From: Halobellus sp. MBLA0158
GTDB taxonomy: Archaea; Halobacteriota; Halobacteria; Halobacteriales; Haloferacaceae
Assembly: GCF_041477585.1 (NCBI RefSeq)
Contig: NZ_JBGNYA010000001.1
Span: forward strand, 930,001 to 994,000
DNA length: 64,000 bases
Direction: 5' to 3'
The notes under the pieces were generated by a model. That model had not been told where the DNA came from, made no database searches, and saw nothing but the letters and a program-made list of their open reading frames with translations. A program made the position numbers and the translations under genes. Shown here piece after piece: positions 31,045-40,609 of the stretch (its first letter is position 1; each line of letters starts with the position of its first letter).

Positions 31045-32499
31045 TCAGGAGTCGTCGCGTCGCCGCCGAGCGCCCGCCAGCGCGCCGACCCCGGCTCCGA
31101 GCAGCGCGACGGCGGCGGACGCGACGCCGAACCCGGGCGTCGAAGCCGAAGTCGCGGTCCCGGTCGGCGATCCATCGCCCGAGTCCGTCGCGTTCCCGGT
31201 TCGGGCACCCTGCTCTCCCGCCGCCGCGGAGCCGGCGTCCGTCGGCGACTCGGTCGTCGTCGCGCTCGCGCTCTCCGACGTCGCCCTGTCGTCCGTCGCC
31301 GCGGTCAATTCGACGGCGACGCCGGCGTGGTCCGACACCCACCGCCGCTCGCCATCGATGCGGACCGGATCGGCGCCGACGCGCCGGACCGACTCCGCGG
31401 CGAGGCCGTCGGCGAGCACGTGGTCGATCCGCTGCGGGAGCCCGTCCTCGTCGGGCGGCCGGAGCGACGCCGGCCGGCAGCAGGTCCCGCCCGCGCCCGA
31501 GAGCCCGTCGCCGACGACGTCCGAGAGCGACGCGGTCAGGATGCCGTAGGCGTCGGGATCGTCGCTTTCTGCGTCTGCTTCGCCCGTCGTCGTTTCGGTC
31601 CCGCCGTCGGTCGCGGTCGGCGCGTCCCGCTCGGGGCCGTCGTTGAGGTCGCCGGCGACGACGAGCGGCGACGGGAAGGCGTCGAGGTCGGCCGCGAGCT
31701 CCTCGGCCTGCGCCGTCCGGATGCCTTCCAGCCCGGATTCGAGGTGCGTGCTCACGACGCCGACCGACTCGTCGCCGACGCCGAGGGTCGCGCCGGCGTA
31801 TCCCCGATCGATCTCGACCGTCCGGCCGCCGCCGATCGGGAGCGTCAGCGACTCCCCGTACGTGTGGGCGGCCGTCGATTCGACGGCGACGTCGCCGTCC
31901 GCGCGGACCAAGAGCGCGTCCCGATCGGTGAGCCGCACGTCGATCGCGCCGCCGTCGAGGCGGGCCGGGAACTCCAGATCCGCGTTAGTGTTGATCGCGA
32001 CGGGCCGGTACGGGACGCCGCGCTCCGAGAGCGCCTCGCGGAGCGTCGCGAGGAAGTCGAAGACGACGGTGCCGGCGTCGGGGTCTTCGGGATCGTTGCC
32101 GGAGCGCGGCCCGCGACGCACGAGCGCGACCTCTTGGAGGGCGAGGACGTCCGGGGGCTCGCGGGCCAGCAGATCTGCGAGCGCGCGCATCCGCGCCCGC
32201 GGCTCGCTCGCGCGGACGCCGGCGTAAAGGTCGCCCACCCGCTCGGGGATCGACGCGTCGTCTCCGGGGCGGGCGATCGAGAGGAAATCCGCGCCCAGTC
32301 CGAGGTTCTGAGTCGCCAGCGAGAGGTCGGGGGCGTCGGCGCCGTCGCCCGCGTCGCCCCCGCCGCTCGCGGACGTCGCGGTCGGCGTCGCCGCCACGGT
32401 ACCGAGACCGTCACGGCCGAGCGTCGAGCCGGCGAGGAGGGCGGTCGCCTGCGCGCCGGCGCGGAGGACGCGTCGGCGCGAGCGGTCGATGTCGTCCAC
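31045..32499 (-). CDS. Tat-exported endonuclease/exonuclease/phosphatase-fold protein with PGF-CTERM
   Basis: 484 residues. Twin-arginine signal SRRRVLRAG at the N-terminus; EEP domain with LALQEVALV (Glu123), STHLESG (His252), AGDLNDG (Asp284, Asn286), IDHV (His360) and SDHAG (Asp390, His391), a complete metal-dependent phosphodiesterase site. A Ser/Thr-rich linker follows and then STPGFGVAS (PGF at 455-457), a helix and RRRR, the PGF-CTERM tag cut and lipid-anchored by archaeosortase ArtA. So it acts outside the cell, perhaps as a nuclease or phosphatase scavenging nutrients. Confidence 0.87.
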   Translation of the reverse strand: MDDIDRSRRRVLRAGAQATALLAGSTLGRDGLGTVAATPTATSASGGGDAGDGADAPDLSLATQNLGLGADFLSIARPGDDASIPERVGDLYAGVRASEPRARMRALADLLAREPPDVLALQEVALVRRGPRSGNDPEDPDAGTVVFDFLATLREALSERGVPYRPVAINTNADLEFPARLDGGAIDVRLTDRDALLVRADGDVAVESTAAHTYGESLTLPIGGGRTVEIDRGYAGATLGVGDESVGVVSTHLESGLEGIRTAQAEELAADLDAFPSPLVVAGDLNDGPERDAPTATDGGTETTTGEADAESDDPDAYGILTASLSDVVGDGLSGAGGTCCRPASLRPPDEDGLPQRIDHVLADGLAAESVRRVGADPVRIDGERRWVSDHAGVAVELTAATDDRATSESASATTTESPTDAGSAAAGEQGARTGNATDSGDGSPTGTATSASTPGFGVASAAVALLGAGVGALAGARRRRDDS

Positions 32500-32540
32500 G
32501 GTCGGTGGCCCTTCCGGCTACGGGGCCAAGAACGGACCGC

Positions 32541-33371
32541 TTACGACTCGCGGAGCTCGCGGGTCCGCTCGATGTTCCACGCGAAGCCCTTCCCGTCTTC
32601 GGTGGGGGTCTCCAGCACCAGCGGCACGTCGCGGATCGCCTCGTGGTTGACGAACGCGGTCATTCCCGCTTCGCCGATCAGGCCCTCGCCGATGTGGGCG
32701 TGTTCGTCCTTGTTGGTCCCGCACTCGTGTTTGGAATCGTTGAGGTGGACGCACGCGAGGTTGTCGAGGCCGACCTCGGCGTGGAGTTCCTCGATCGTCT
32801 CGTCGACGCCCGCGGGCGTCGAGAGGTCGTAGCCCGCGGCGAACGCGTGGGCCGTGTCGAGACAGACTTCGAGGTCCTGAGCGCTCTCGTCGAGCACGTA
32901 GCCCAGGTGGGCGAAGTCGTCGCCCATCTTCGTCCCCGAGCCGGCGTCGGACTCGACGAGGACGGTGACGCCGTCGGGGACGTCGAGCTCGTCGAGCGCC
33001 GAGACCGCGTTGTCGAGGCCCTGCTCCTCGCCCGCGCCCGTGTGCGCGCCGAGGTGGACGTTCACGTAGGGGATGCCGAGCGTGGCCGCGGCGTCGACCT
33101 CGCGCTGCATCGAGTCGATCGACTTCTCGCGGAGGTCGTCCTTCGGCGTGCAGAGGTTCACGAGGTACGACGAGTGGATCACCCACGGCCCGACGTCGTG
33201 CTCCGCCGACCGCTCGCGGAAGGCCGCGGCGTCGTCGTCGTCCAGGTCGGGGTCCTGCCAGACCTGCGGGGAGTGGGTGAAGATCTGTCCGCAGTTACCG
33301 CCGTCGTCGAGTTGCCGATCGACGGCGTTCGCGACGCCGCCGGCGATCGATTCGTGTGCTCCGACTCGCAT
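32541..33371 (-). CDS. nfo: Endonuclease IV (apurinic/apyrimidinic)
   Basis: 276 residues from ATG at 33371. AP endonuclease family 2 TIM barrel: [16 protein letters not shown] at the start, [65 protein letters not shown] and LVLETP carry the His/Asp/Glu ligands for the three zinc ions. Cuts 5' of abasic sites in base-excision repair. Length matches the family (about 280). It precedes the Tat-exported protein on the same strand with 41 bp between. Confidence 0.92.
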   Translation of the reverse strand: MRVGAHESIAGGVANAVDRQLDDGGNCGQIFTHSPQVWQDPDLDDDDAAAFRERSAEHDVGPWVIHSSYLVNLCTPKDDLREKSIDSMQREVDAAATLGIPYVNVHLGAHTGAGEEQGLDNAVSALDELDVPDGVTVLVESDAGSGTKMGDDFAHLGYVLDESAQDLEVCLDTAHAFAAGYDLSTPAGVDETIEELHAEVGLDNLACVHLNDSKHECGTNKDEHAHIGEGLIGEAGMTAFVNHEAIRDVPLVLETPTEDGKGFAWNIERTRELRES

Positions 33372-33426
33372 CGTACAGCGGTCGGACCGCGGGGAGTAAA
33401 GCGGCTTCGGAAGCCCTATCGCTTCG

Positions 33427-34248
33427 CTACCGGTCGTCGGGGCGTCGCCGCACCCAGTCGTCGCTCTCGTACTTCTCCGTCGCGCGCTCGCGCGCTCGCG
33501 AGAGTTCGTCGTCGGTCCACGAGCCCTCGGCGGCCTCGGCCCACGTCGCGAGCGACGATTCGACGGCGTCGACGAACTCCGCGCGGGTGACGTCCGCCAG
33601 CTCGTCGACGCCGACGACGCGCTCGCGGAACCGTTCGGGGCTGACGTCGTGTCCGGCGAAGGCCGAGAGGTGGTCGTCGGCGCGCACCGAGTAGGTGAGC
33701 GACCCGTGCTGGATGACGGCGTCGCGCCGCCGGTACTGGGCGTTGCCGCTGATCTTCCGCTCCGCGGCGACGACGTCGTGTGCGGGGTGGAGCTCCCGGA
33801 GGTAGCACGCCGGCGACCAGATCTCCGGGACTGACTCCGGAACGTAGTCGGCGTCGATCCCGACGCGGTCGAAGGCGTCCAGGATCGGCTCGCACAGGAG
33901 GTGGTAGGCGTCGAGTAGATCTCCCGGCAGTTCCGCCTTGGGGGCGACGATCGAGTAGGAGACGTCGCCGTCGACGTCGTGGTAGATTCCGCCACCGCCG
34001 GTCTGTCGCCGAGTGACGGAGACCCCGCGCTCCGCACAGCCCTCCCAGTCGACCGTCTCGGGGTCCTGCCCGTACCCGAGCGAGAGCGTACTCGGGTCCC
34101 ACTGATAGACGCGGACCGTCCGCGGCCCGCCGTCGGCGGCGGTCTCGGCGGCGATCTCGTCCAGCGCCATCTGCATCGGCCCGTCGCGCGCCTCCTCGCG
34201 GATGAGCCGCCACTCCTTGTCGGCGAGGGGGCCGCTGTCGTCGGTCAT
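33427..34248 (-). CDS. Lipoate-protein ligase A family protein
   Basis: 273 residues. Biotin/lipoate ligase fold: [15 protein letters not shown]-like strand, [21 protein letters not shown] (the RRxxGGGxVxH lipoate motif), and the catalytic lysine in [13 protein letters not shown]. Attaches lipoate or octanoate to acceptor domains of 2-oxoacid dehydrogenases or the glycine cleavage H protein. No small LplB-like accessory gene is adjacent. TGAGGT immediately precedes ATG. It is divergent from rio2 with a 14-bp perfect palindrome between them. Confidence 0.88.
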   Translation of the reverse strand: MTDDSGPLADKEWRLIREEARDGPMQMALDEIAAETAADGGPRTVRVYQWDPSTLSLGYGQDPETVDWEGCAERGVSVTRRQTGGGGIYHDVDGDVSYSIVAPKAELPGDLLDAYHLLCEPILDAFDRVGIDADYVPESVPEIWSPACYLRELHPAHDVVAAERKISGNAQYRRRDAVIQHGSLTYSVRADDHLSAFAGHDVSPERFRERVVGVDELADVTRAEFVDAVESSLATWAEAAEGSWTDDELSRARERATEKYESDDWVRRRPDDR

Positions 34249-34304
34249 ACCTCAGGCTACGCTCGGCGGGTGAAAGCGGTTTCGTCGTCCGGCAGCGCGA
34301 TTTC

Positions 34305-34318
34305 ATATCGCGATATGT
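34305..34318. promoter_or_regulatory. Perfect 14-bp palindrome CATATCGCGATATG
   Basis: Fully self-complementary, midway between the divergent lplA-like and rio2 starts (57 and 62 bases away). AT-rich arms in GC-rich DNA make chance less likely. Candidate operator for one or both genes. A shorter related site CGATATCG occurs near 35363-35370, downstream of rio2. Confidence 0.55.
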
Positions 34319-34379
34319 GATATACCGACTCGCTTCGCCGACTCGCGACCCTTTTACCCGTCGCTGTCCAGGATTCGGT

Positions 34380-35285
34380 ATGGTGCGGAACGTCGCCGGC
34401 GTGATGGCCGAACTCGAACCCGAGGACTTCTATCTCCTCTCCGGCGTCGAGCAGGGAATGCGCTTTTCCGAGTGGGTCAACCGCGGGAAGCTCCCCGAAC
34501 TCTCGAATCTCACCTCCGAGGAGGTCGAATATCGCCTCGATCGGTGTGCGACCCGCGGACTGATCGAACGGAAGACGATTCAGTACGAGGGCTACACCCT
34601 GACCGCCGAGGGGTACGACGCGCTCGCGCTCCGGACGTTCTCGAAGCGGGACACGATCGAGGGCGTCGGCGCGCCGCTGGGCGTGGGCAAGGAAAGCGAC
34701 GTGCTCGAAGTGCAGTCCTACCGGCCGCTGGCGCTGAAGTTCCACCGCGAGGGGTACACGAACTTCCGGGAAGTGATGCGCGAGCGCGACTACGCCTCCG
34801 ACAAGCAACACGTCTCGTGGCTCTACACCGCGCGCAAGGCGGCCGAACGGGAGTACGAGGCGCTCGAAGCGCTCTACCCCGAGGTGTCGGTCCCGCGGCC
34901 GATCGATCAGAACCGCCACGCGATCGTGATGGCGAAACTGGAGGGCGTCGAACTCGACCGCGCCAAGCTCCCCGACGAGCAGGTCGTCGGCGTCCTCGAC
35001 CTGATCCTCCGGGAGCTCGCGAGCGCGTACCAGGTCGGATACGTCCACGCGGATATGAGCGAGTACAACGTCGCCGTCAGCGAGTCCGGCGTCACCGTCT
35101 TCGACTGGCCGCAGGCGGTGTCGACCGACCACGACAACGCGCGCGAACTGCTGTCGCGGGACGTCTCGAACCTCGTGTCGTACTTCGAGCGGAAGTACCC
35201 GCGAAACCTCCCCGATCTCGACGTCGACAGCGTCAGCGAGAGTCTCGCGGCCGACGACTTCGAGACCGTGCGAAACCACGCCTGA
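34380..35285 (+). CDS. rio2: RIO2 atypical serine kinase
   Basis: 301 residues from ATG at 34380. Winged-helix domain (about 1-90) then the RIO kinase: P-loop-like GVGKESDV (101-108), ATP lysine Lys120 in LALKFHREG, catalytic HADMSEYN with Asp225 and Asn230, and metal-binding Asp242 in VFDWPQ. Rio2 acts in late 40S/30S ribosome maturation, mainly as an ATPase. CCTTTTACC about 26 bases before ATG fits a leaderless promoter. The first 21 residues of the longer frame are excluded because the wHTH starts at MVRNVAGVM. Confidence 0.95.
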   Translation: MVRNVAGVMAELEPEDFYLLSGVEQGMRFSEWVNRGKLPELSNLTSEEVEYRLDRCATRGLIERKTIQYEGYTLTAEGYDALALRTFSKRDTIEGVGAPLGVGKESDVLEVQSYRPLALKFHREGYTNFREVMRERDYASDKQHVSWLYTARKAAEREYEALEALYPEVSVPRPIDQNRHAIVMAKLEGVELDRAKLPDEQVVGVLDLILRELASAYQVGYVHADMSEYNVAVSESGVTVFDWPQAVSTDHDNARELLSRDVSNLVSYFERKYPRNLPDLDVDSVSESLAADDFETVRNHA

Positions 35286-35376
35286 GTCGGCTTCTCACCG
35301 TTTCAGCCGCTTTTTGATGAGTCTCTCACCGGGGCGTATCGACAAAGAGTAAATCGTATACTGCGATATCGAATCG

Positions 35377-36564
35377 CTATGCGTGCGGTTGGTCGTACTC
35401 CCAGGTGTCGGTGTAGGCGTCGACGACGCGCCGCAGCATCCCCGCGTCGGCCAGCAGTCGGTACGCGATGCCGGGGTGGCGCGCGACCCGTGCGACCACG
35501 CGACGCGGCGAGCGCGTGATGTCGTCGACGCTCAGGCCGTCGAGCGCCTCGGCGACGTCCGCCAGCAGGCGCGCGTCCCCGTGTTCGACCCAGACGCCGC
35601 GCATCAGGTGGGCCAGTCGGTACTCGGACCGCATCAGGTCATAGAGCCGTTCGGGGTACGTCTCGGGGCGACCCTCGGCGATCGTCTCGGCGGCCAGGTG
35701 CGACGAGCGAATCGCCTGGCAGATCCCCTCGCCCTGGTAGCGGTTGGCGATCCCCGCGGCGTCCCCGACGAGGAAGACGTTCTCGCCCGCGCGGTAGGTC
35801 GCCGCCGGATCGAGACTCGGGCCCCGAGGGATGGTGTAGATGTTCGTCTCCGAGCGGTCGGGCACCGGGAGGTCGTTCCGGCGGCAGGCCCCCGTCAGGG
35901 CCTCGTAGTAGTCGTCCGGGCGCTCGTCGCCGGCCCAGCCGATCCCGAGGTTCGCGCGCGAGTCGGACTTGGGAAAGAGCCACGCGTAGCCGACGTATCC
36001 CTCGAAGAAGATCTGCGGGTACGCTTCGATCGCGGCGAAGTCGCCTTTCACGTCGGCGTTGACGGCGACGATCTCGCCGGTGTAGGCGTCGAGGTCGCCG
36101 AAGGCGCGCATCGAGAGCGCCGGCTGTCCGGTCGCGTCGATCACGTAGTCGTGGGTCCGACAGAGTTCGCGGAACTCGTCCGGTCCGATCGCCGCGTTCT
36201 CCCTGACGTCGACGCCCTTCTCGGCCAGCCGTTCGGCCCACCGGCGCTCGACGACGTTCCGGTCGGTGATGTAGCCCGGCGCACAGCGGATCCGGGCGTC
36301 CCCGAGCGGTTCGTCCGCCGGGCCGTGATCGCGGCCGCGAAAGATCCGCAGCTCGAAGCCGTCGACCTCGTTCAGGAACCCGTTTTCGGGCGTCTTCGCT
36401 AAGGGGACCAGCGGGGCGTCGTTGATCGCTTCGCCGCAGTTGACGCGCTTTTCGTCGTACGACTGGCGTTCGAAGAGGGTCACCGCCGCGTCGGCCGCCA
36501 GCCGGTCCGCGGCGGCGAGGCCGGCGACGGCCCCGCCGACGACTGCGATCGACCTCTCGTCCAT
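35377..36564 (-). CDS. Geranylgeranyl reductase family flavoprotein
   Basis: 395 residues from ATG at 36564. FAD-binding VVGGAVAGLAAADRL at the start, the family's YAWLFPKS, and GDAAGIANRYQGEGICQAIRSS, the second FAD motif. Members reduce double bonds in archaeal isoprenoid lipids, menaquinone side chains or chlorophyll-type chains. Here the specific substrate (archaeol chain or quinone) cannot be told. TATA-like AAAATATTTG at 36587-36596 precedes it by 23-32 bases. Divergent from the DUF5793 gene. Confidence 0.88.
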   Translation of the reverse strand: MDERSIAVVGGAVAGLAAADRLAADAAVTLFERQSYDEKRVNCGEAINDAPLVPLAKTPENGFLNEVDGFELRIFRGRDHGPADEPLGDARIRCAPGYITDRNVVERRWAERLAEKGVDVRENAAIGPDEFRELCRTHDYVIDATGQPALSMRAFGDLDAYTGEIVAVNADVKGDFAAIEAYPQIFFEGYVGYAWLFPKSDSRANLGIGWAGDERPDDYYEALTGACRRNDLPVPDRSETNIYTIPRGPSLDPAATYRAGENVFLVGDAAGIANRYQGEGICQAIRSSHLAAETIAEGRPETYPERLYDLMRSEYRLAHLMRGVWVEHGDARLLADVAEALDGLSVDDITRSPRRVVARVARHPGIAYRLLADAGMLRRVVDAYTDTWEYDQPHA

Positions 36565-36586
36565 ATCAGTCGAACGCGACGCCGTG

Positions 36587-36596
36587 CAAATATTTT
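36587..36596 (-). promoter_or_regulatory. TATA-like box of the geranylgeranyl reductase family gene
   Basis: CAAATATTTT (plus strand) 23-32 bases before the ATG, typical leaderless spacing. Confidence 0.5.
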
Positions 36597-36678
36597 GTCG
36601 GAGGCGGCGGGATCGGCGGGCGCCGTCTGACGCGGGCGTTACGTTCATACGCGATGACGTCTAACCCCGAGGTACGGA

Positions 36679-37155
36679 ATGAGGCGGGACTACTTCGAGT
36701 TGGACGTCGAAAACATCTCCTGGGTCGACGACGACGGCGACCCGCGCAAGCCCCTGGTCCGGATCGCCTTCCACGGCCCCCGAGAGGAACTGGAGCGCCG
36801 GCTCTCCGATCCGTCCGGCGAGTACCTCGACGCCGGCGAGACGGACGTCGCGTTCCGGCTGCAGGAGTCGCTGGACGACCCGGAGGCGACGGGCGTGGTC
36901 AGCGTCACGAACCGAATCACCGGCGACTTCGTCCTCGAACTCAACGAGGACGCCGACGACGTACTCACGTTTATCCGCGCGGCCCGGGAGTACGGCCGCG
37001 ACGCAGCGGACGCCGACGACGGCCGCTACCGCGTCGAGGTGCTGCTCGACGGCGAGGAGGCCGTCGCCTACGAGAAACAGACGTTCCTCGTCTACGACGC
37101 CGACGGACACCTCCTCCGCTCTCACAGTCTGATCCCCTCGGGCGTCGAACTGTAA
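36679..37155 (+). CDS. DUF5793 family protein
   Basis: 158 residues. Starts MRRDYFELDVENISWVDDDG, the hallmark I recall of haloarchaeal DUF5793, followed by beta strands with acidic loops and DVLTFIRAAREYGR, ending HSLIPSGVEL. No cysteine, no membrane helix, no catalytic motif. Soluble, haloarchaea-specific, function unknown. The gene stands alone: divergent from the flavoprotein and 52 bp before the glycosylase-like gene. Confidence 0.78.
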   Translation: MRRDYFELDVENISWVDDDGDPRKPLVRIAFHGPREELERRLSDPSGEYLDAGETDVAFRLQESLDDPEATGVVSVTNRITGDFVLELNEDADDVLTFIRAAREYGRDAADADDGRYRVEVLLDGEEAVAYEKQTFLVYDADGHLLRSHSLIPSGVEL

Positions 37156-37207
37156 CTCGGTTCGAACCGCGTCGGTTTTCAATTCGCGTCCTCCAAGGGA
37201 CCTCATC

Positions 37208-37837
37208 GTGGAGAACGTCACCGACCGAACGAGCAATCCCTTCGGTATGCGACCGCCCTGTGACCGGTTCGTCCCCGGATACGGCGACGCCAACGCCGAC
37301 TTCCACGTCGTCGGCGACAGGCCGGAGGTCCACGGCGGCCTCGATACCGCGGTTCCGTTCACCAACGACGCGGGCCGCAGGCTCCAGGACGCGCTGGTCG
37401 CGGCCGGTCTCCTCCGCTCGGCCGGCGACGACCCCGACGTGCGGAAGACCTTCCTCTCGTACCTCCATATGTGCGCCCTCGGGCCCGACGAGCCCCCGCA
37501 GTCGTCCTACGACGACCTCGAACGCTTCTTCGACGCCGAACTCCGGGCGATCGCCGCGCACGTCCTCCTCCCGGTCGGCGAGCGGGCGACGCGGCACGTC
37601 CTCGAAACCTACACGGCCCAGGCGTGGAAGACCGACGTGGAGATGGAGACCCTCCACGCCACCGAGATCCGCGGGAGCGGCTTCCTCGTCGTTCCGATCC
37701 GAGAGCCCGCCGACTGGGACGACACGCACCACGACCGCCTCGTCGACGGCCTCCGGACGCTGCGGTCGACGGACTACCGGCGCGAGGCCGACCTCGGACG
37801 GTTCAACCCCGGCGACGATCCGTACCTCGTCCGATGA
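37208..37837 (+). CDS. Uracil-DNA glycosylase superfamily protein
   Basis: 209 residues from GTG. The first motif, HVVGDRPEVHGGLDTAVPFTNDAGRRLQDAL, is shaped like the UDG superfamily start (GExPG ... PFxGxAGxxL), with Asn-Asp in the loop. KTFLSYLHMCAL is the second strand. The usual four cysteines of family 4 iron-sulfur UDGs are absent. The final catalytic H-P-S motif is not clear. Likely a haloarchaeal divergent branch; may bind but not cut uracil. Role in base excision is inference. Confidence 0.7.
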   Translation: MENVTDRTSNPFGMRPPCDRFVPGYGDANADFHVVGDRPEVHGGLDTAVPFTNDAGRRLQDALVAAGLLRSAGDDPDVRKTFLSYLHMCALGPDEPPQSSYDDLERFFDAELRAIAAHVLLPVGERATRHVLETYTAQAWKTDVEMETLHATEIRGSGFLVVPIREPADWDDTHHDRLVDGLRTLRSTDYRREADLGRFNPGDDPYLVR

Positions 37838-37951
37838 CCCCTCGACCTCACCGAATTTTCAGTAATCGATCAGGATCTATCCGGAACGTACACTGACCTC
37901 CTCTGGAGATTTACATATTTATTTTCTGGAAGCGAAATCCGCGCAGTATTA

Positions 37952-37958
37952 TTTAATA
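37952..37958 (+). promoter_or_regulatory. Possible TATA box of the hairpin-rich region
   Basis: TTTAATA in an AT-rich stretch (37905-37960); a second candidate ATTTATT lies at 37917-37923. Transcription would start near 37980 and run into the hairpins at 38034-38134. Composition-based only. Confidence 0.4.
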
Positions 37959-37979
37959 TTCACCTCTCGTCGCAGAGGA

Positions 37980-38140
37980 CGGTTGATATTGGTACTATCA
38001 CAGAACTTTTGAGCACAAACGTCGAAATCCATTCTGACGCGCGTGGTCGATACCGGGCGCGTCAGGTAAGGACCTGCGAGACTGGTGCTCTTCGCAGTGG
38101 CTTGGTCAGTCAGGGGGACCGCCCTGCGGTCCCCGTTTCC
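37980..38140 (+). ncRNA. Candidate structured RNA between UDG and J-domain genes
   Basis: A 330-bp gap (37838-38167) with no credible gene holds several perfect hairpins in order: CTGACGCGC/GCGCGTCAG (38034-38042 with 38057-38065, plus inner GGT/ACC), AGGT/ACCT (38064-38075), CTGCGA/TCGCAG (38074-38079 with 38092-38097) and a 9-bp stem at 38114-38134 followed by T-rich bases. TATA-like boxes lie upstream. I read this as a possible small RNA of about 160 bases on the plus strand. The class (guide RNA, regulator) is not recognisable, and an unknown translated product cannot be excluded. Confidence 0.4.
38114..38134 (+). terminator. Terminator-like hairpin
   Basis: GGGGACCGC - CCT - GCGGTCCCC, 9 perfect base pairs with a 3-base loop, followed on the plus strand by GTTTCCTTTC. 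Could end a transcript of the hairpin region, or act after the convergent J-domain gene, although the minus-strand side lacks a T-tract. Confidence 0.5.
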
Positions 38141-38167
38141 TTTCGTGACACGCTTCGAGAGTACTCA

Positions 38168-39175
38168 CTATCTGGCCGCGTAGCGTCCGACGTCGACCGC
38201 GAACAGGAGCGTCGCACCGATCGGCACCGCGGCGACGAGCGCCAACACGACCCCATCGGAGAGGGCGACGACCGGCCCCACGGCGAGGGCGGCGACGGGA
38301 GCGAGCCCGCCCACCAGATAGAGGTACGCCGAACCGCGCCCGAACGAACTGACGACAGCCAGGAACGCGACGGCGAGCGCGACGGCCCCGACGGGAAACA
38401 GCAGTTCGGGGCCGGGGGCGGCAGCGCCGGATATCGTCCGGAGCGCGAACGTCCCGGGCGCGAGCAGCCGCGTCGCGGTCAGGGCGCCGATCGGGTCGGC
38501 GGCGACCGCCTCGCGGAACGACCCGACGGCGGCCGCGTTCGCGCCGAGGTACTGCCAGAGCCCGGCCAGATAGACGGTCCCCGCCAGCAACACGCCGAGC
38601 CACCCGTACTGGAGCCGTGTGAGCCCGCGGCGGGCCGTCGAGTCCCGATTTGCGGTACGGCCGGCCGTTGTCGACCGTCCGCTGCCGCCGGCGGACTGTG
38701 ACTGCCCGCTCGCCGTCGACGTCCGCGACGTCCCTCCCGGGTGTCCCGTCTGCGACCCGCCGCCCGATCCCGTTCGATCCGACCTCGCGCCGCCTGATCG
38801 GGTTCCGCTCGCTCCCGCGTTTCCGGTCGCGTCTGTACTCCGTTTCGACTCCCTCTTGGGGCCTTCCGTCGCGTCGTCGCTTTCGTCGCCTTCGTCGTCT
38901 TCGTCGATCGCGTCCGGGCCGGGCTGGCCGGCTGTCGGGAGGCCGCCGAGTCGCTCTCGGACGTACGTCTCGTGGCCCAGTCTGTCGTAGGCGGCGCGTT
39001 TCTCCTCCGATGAGAGCACCTCGTGGGCCGCCTTGAGCGTCTTGAACTGCGCGTTCGCCCTGGCGTCGTCGTTGACGTCCGGGTGGTAGGTTCGGACCCG
39101 GTCGCGCCACGCGCGGTCGATCTCCTCGGCCGGGGCGTTCTCCGACACCCCGAGCAGGTCGTAGAAGTCCTCCAT
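38168..39175 (-). CDS. J-domain membrane protein
   Basis: 335 residues from ATG at 39175. N-terminal J-domain (about 1-66): [20 protein letters not shown] and the essential HPD in TYHPDVN, so it should stimulate an Hsp70/DnaK ATPase. A low-complexity Ser/Gly/Thr/Arg linker (about 85-180) follows, then four hydrophobic helices at the C-terminus. A membrane-bound J-protein may recruit DnaK to the inner face of the membrane. It lacks the G/F and zinc regions of DnaJ. The longer frame upstream is rejected. Confidence 0.87.
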   Translation of the reverse strand: MEDFYDLLGVSENAPAEEIDRAWRDRVRTYHPDVNDDARANAQFKTLKAAHEVLSSEEKRAAYDRLGHETYVRERLGGLPTAGQPGPDAIDEDDEGDESDDATEGPKRESKRSTDATGNAGASGTRSGGARSDRTGSGGGSQTGHPGGTSRTSTASGQSQSAGGSGRSTTAGRTANRDSTARRGLTRLQYGWLGVLLAGTVYLAGLWQYLGANAAAVGSFREAVAADPIGALTATRLLAPGTFALRTISGAAAPGPELLFPVGAVALAVAFLAVVSSFGRGSAYLYLVGGLAPVAALAVGPVVALSDGVVLALVAAVPIGATLLFAVDVGRYAAR

Positions 39176-39277
39176 CCCCTCCCGCCGGCTTCGCCGTCGA
39201 CGGAATTGAATGTACCGACGGCCCCGCTTCCCCCCGGTATGACAACTCTCATAGTCGTTCGCCCGGTTCCTCGGCGT

Positions 39278-40294
39278 ATGGATCTCACCCGCATCCCGCT
39301 CGGCAACACGGTCTTCGAGGGGGAGAACAACGCCTACCTCGTCGAGGGCGAGGTGACGACGCTCGTCGACGTCGGCGCGTCGACCGAGACCGTCCGCGCC
39401 GATCTCGAAGACGGCCTCGACGAGGCCGGCGTCGCCCTCTCGGAGATCGATCGCATCCTCCTGACGCACTGGCACTCGGACCACTGCGGCCTCGCGGGCG
39501 AACTCCAGGCCGAATCGGACGCGACGGTGTACGCCCACGAGGACGACGCCGCGGTCATCGCCGGCGACGACGACGCCATCGCGGACCTCCACGACCTCCG
39601 CGACCGGCGCTTCCGGGAGTGGGGTATTCCCGAGGACAAACTCGACGAGCTCCGGGCCGTGCAGTCGGACTTCGAGGCGGTCGCGGGCGACCCCGCCGAC
39701 GTCGAGACGCTCGCGGACGGCGACCGCATCACCGCGGGCGACGAAGAGTTAGAGACGATCCACCTACCGGGCCACGCCGCCGGCCACGTCGCTTTCGCCT
39801 TCGACCGAGAGTCCGAGGATCCGTCGGAGATCGGCGCCGCTCCCCGTTCGGAGATCTTCGTCGGCGACGTGATCCTTCCCGAGTACACCCCGAACGTCGG
39901 CGGCGCGGACCTCCGCCTCGACGAGCCCTTGGAGCGGTACGTCGAGAGCCTCGACCGCCTGGCCGCCCGCGACTTCGACCTCGCGTGGCCGGGGCACCGC
40001 GATCCGATCGACGACCCGAGCGGGCGGGCGCGCGTCATCCGCGAGCACCACCTCGACCGCACCCGGCGCGTGATCGAGGCGCTCCGCGAGTACGGCCCGG
40101 CGGACGCCTGGACGGTCAGCGCACATCTCTTCGGCGAGCTGGAGCACATCCACATCCTCCACGGGCCGGGCGAGGCGTACGCCCATCTGGACCACCTCGA
40201 ACGCGTCGGCGCGGTCGAGCGCGAGGACTTCGAGTACCGCCTCGTCGACTCCGATCCGGACGTCGAGGCCCTGTTCCCGAATACGAAATACTGA
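39278..40294 (+). CDS. Metallo-beta-lactamase fold hydrolase
   Basis: 338 residues from ATG at 39278. Zinc motif [14 protein letters not shown] (HxHxDH), later [20 protein letters not shown] and AWPGHRDPI complete the metal ligands. The C-terminal 80 residues ([24 protein letters not shown]) look like a winged helix as in LACTB2-type hydrolases and endoribonucleases. Could be a hydroxyacylglutathione hydrolase-like thioesterase or an RNase; substrate unknown. Divergent from the J-domain gene, 26 bp before rpoL. Confidence 0.88.
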   Translation: MDLTRIPLGNTVFEGENNAYLVEGEVTTLVDVGASTETVRADLEDGLDEAGVALSEIDRILLTHWHSDHCGLAGELQAESDATVYAHEDDAAVIAGDDDAIADLHDLRDRRFREWGIPEDKLDELRAVQSDFEAVAGDPADVETLADGDRITAGDEELETIHLPGHAAGHVAFAFDRESEDPSEIGAAPRSEIFVGDVILPEYTPNVGGADLRLDEPLERYVESLDRLAARDFDLAWPGHRDPIDDPSGRARVIREHHLDRTRRVIEALREYGPADAWTVSAHLFGELEHIHILHGPGEAYAHLDHLERVGAVEREDFEYRLVDSDPDVEALFPNTKY

Positions 40295-40320
40295 AACGCC
40301 GTCGCCGGGAAAGAGCGGGT

Positions 40321-40605
40321 ATGGAACTGCGGGTCATCGACAAGACAGACGAGGAACTCCGCATCGAGGTCGCCGGGGAGGACCACACCTTTATGAACGT
40401 GATCAAGGGCGCACTCTTGGAGACCGAGGGCGTCGCCGCCGCGACCTACGACGTGAACCCCGAACAGTCCGGCGGCCAGACCGAACCGATCCTCTCGATC
40501 AAGACCGAAGACGGCGTCGACCCCCTCGACGCGCTGGGCGACGCCTCCCGGCACGTCCAGTCGACCGTCGACGAGTTCTCCGCGGCGTTCGAGGCCGCGA
40601 CGTAA
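40321..40605 (+). CDS. rpoL: DNA-directed RNA polymerase subunit L
   Basis: 94 residues. [32 protein letters not shown] is the RpoL/Rpb11 block that pairs with subunit D to form the polymerase assembly platform. Begins with the usual [17 protein letters not shown]. Length is standard. It lies 26 bp after the metallo-hydrolase gene and converges on hisF with 4 bp between. Confidence 0.95.
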   Translation: MELRVIDKTDEELRIEVAGEDHTFMNVIKGALLETEGVAAATYDVNPEQSGGQTEPILSIKTEDGVDPLDALGDASRHVQSTVDEFSAAFEAAT

Positions 40606-40609
40606 CCCC

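Noticed and set aside
38009-38701. Plus-strand frame of 230 residues starting in the hairpin region
   Set aside because: Runs antisense into the J-domain gene, no family features, and its start lies inside the putative structured RNA. The hairpins argue for RNA or regulatory DNA rather than protein.
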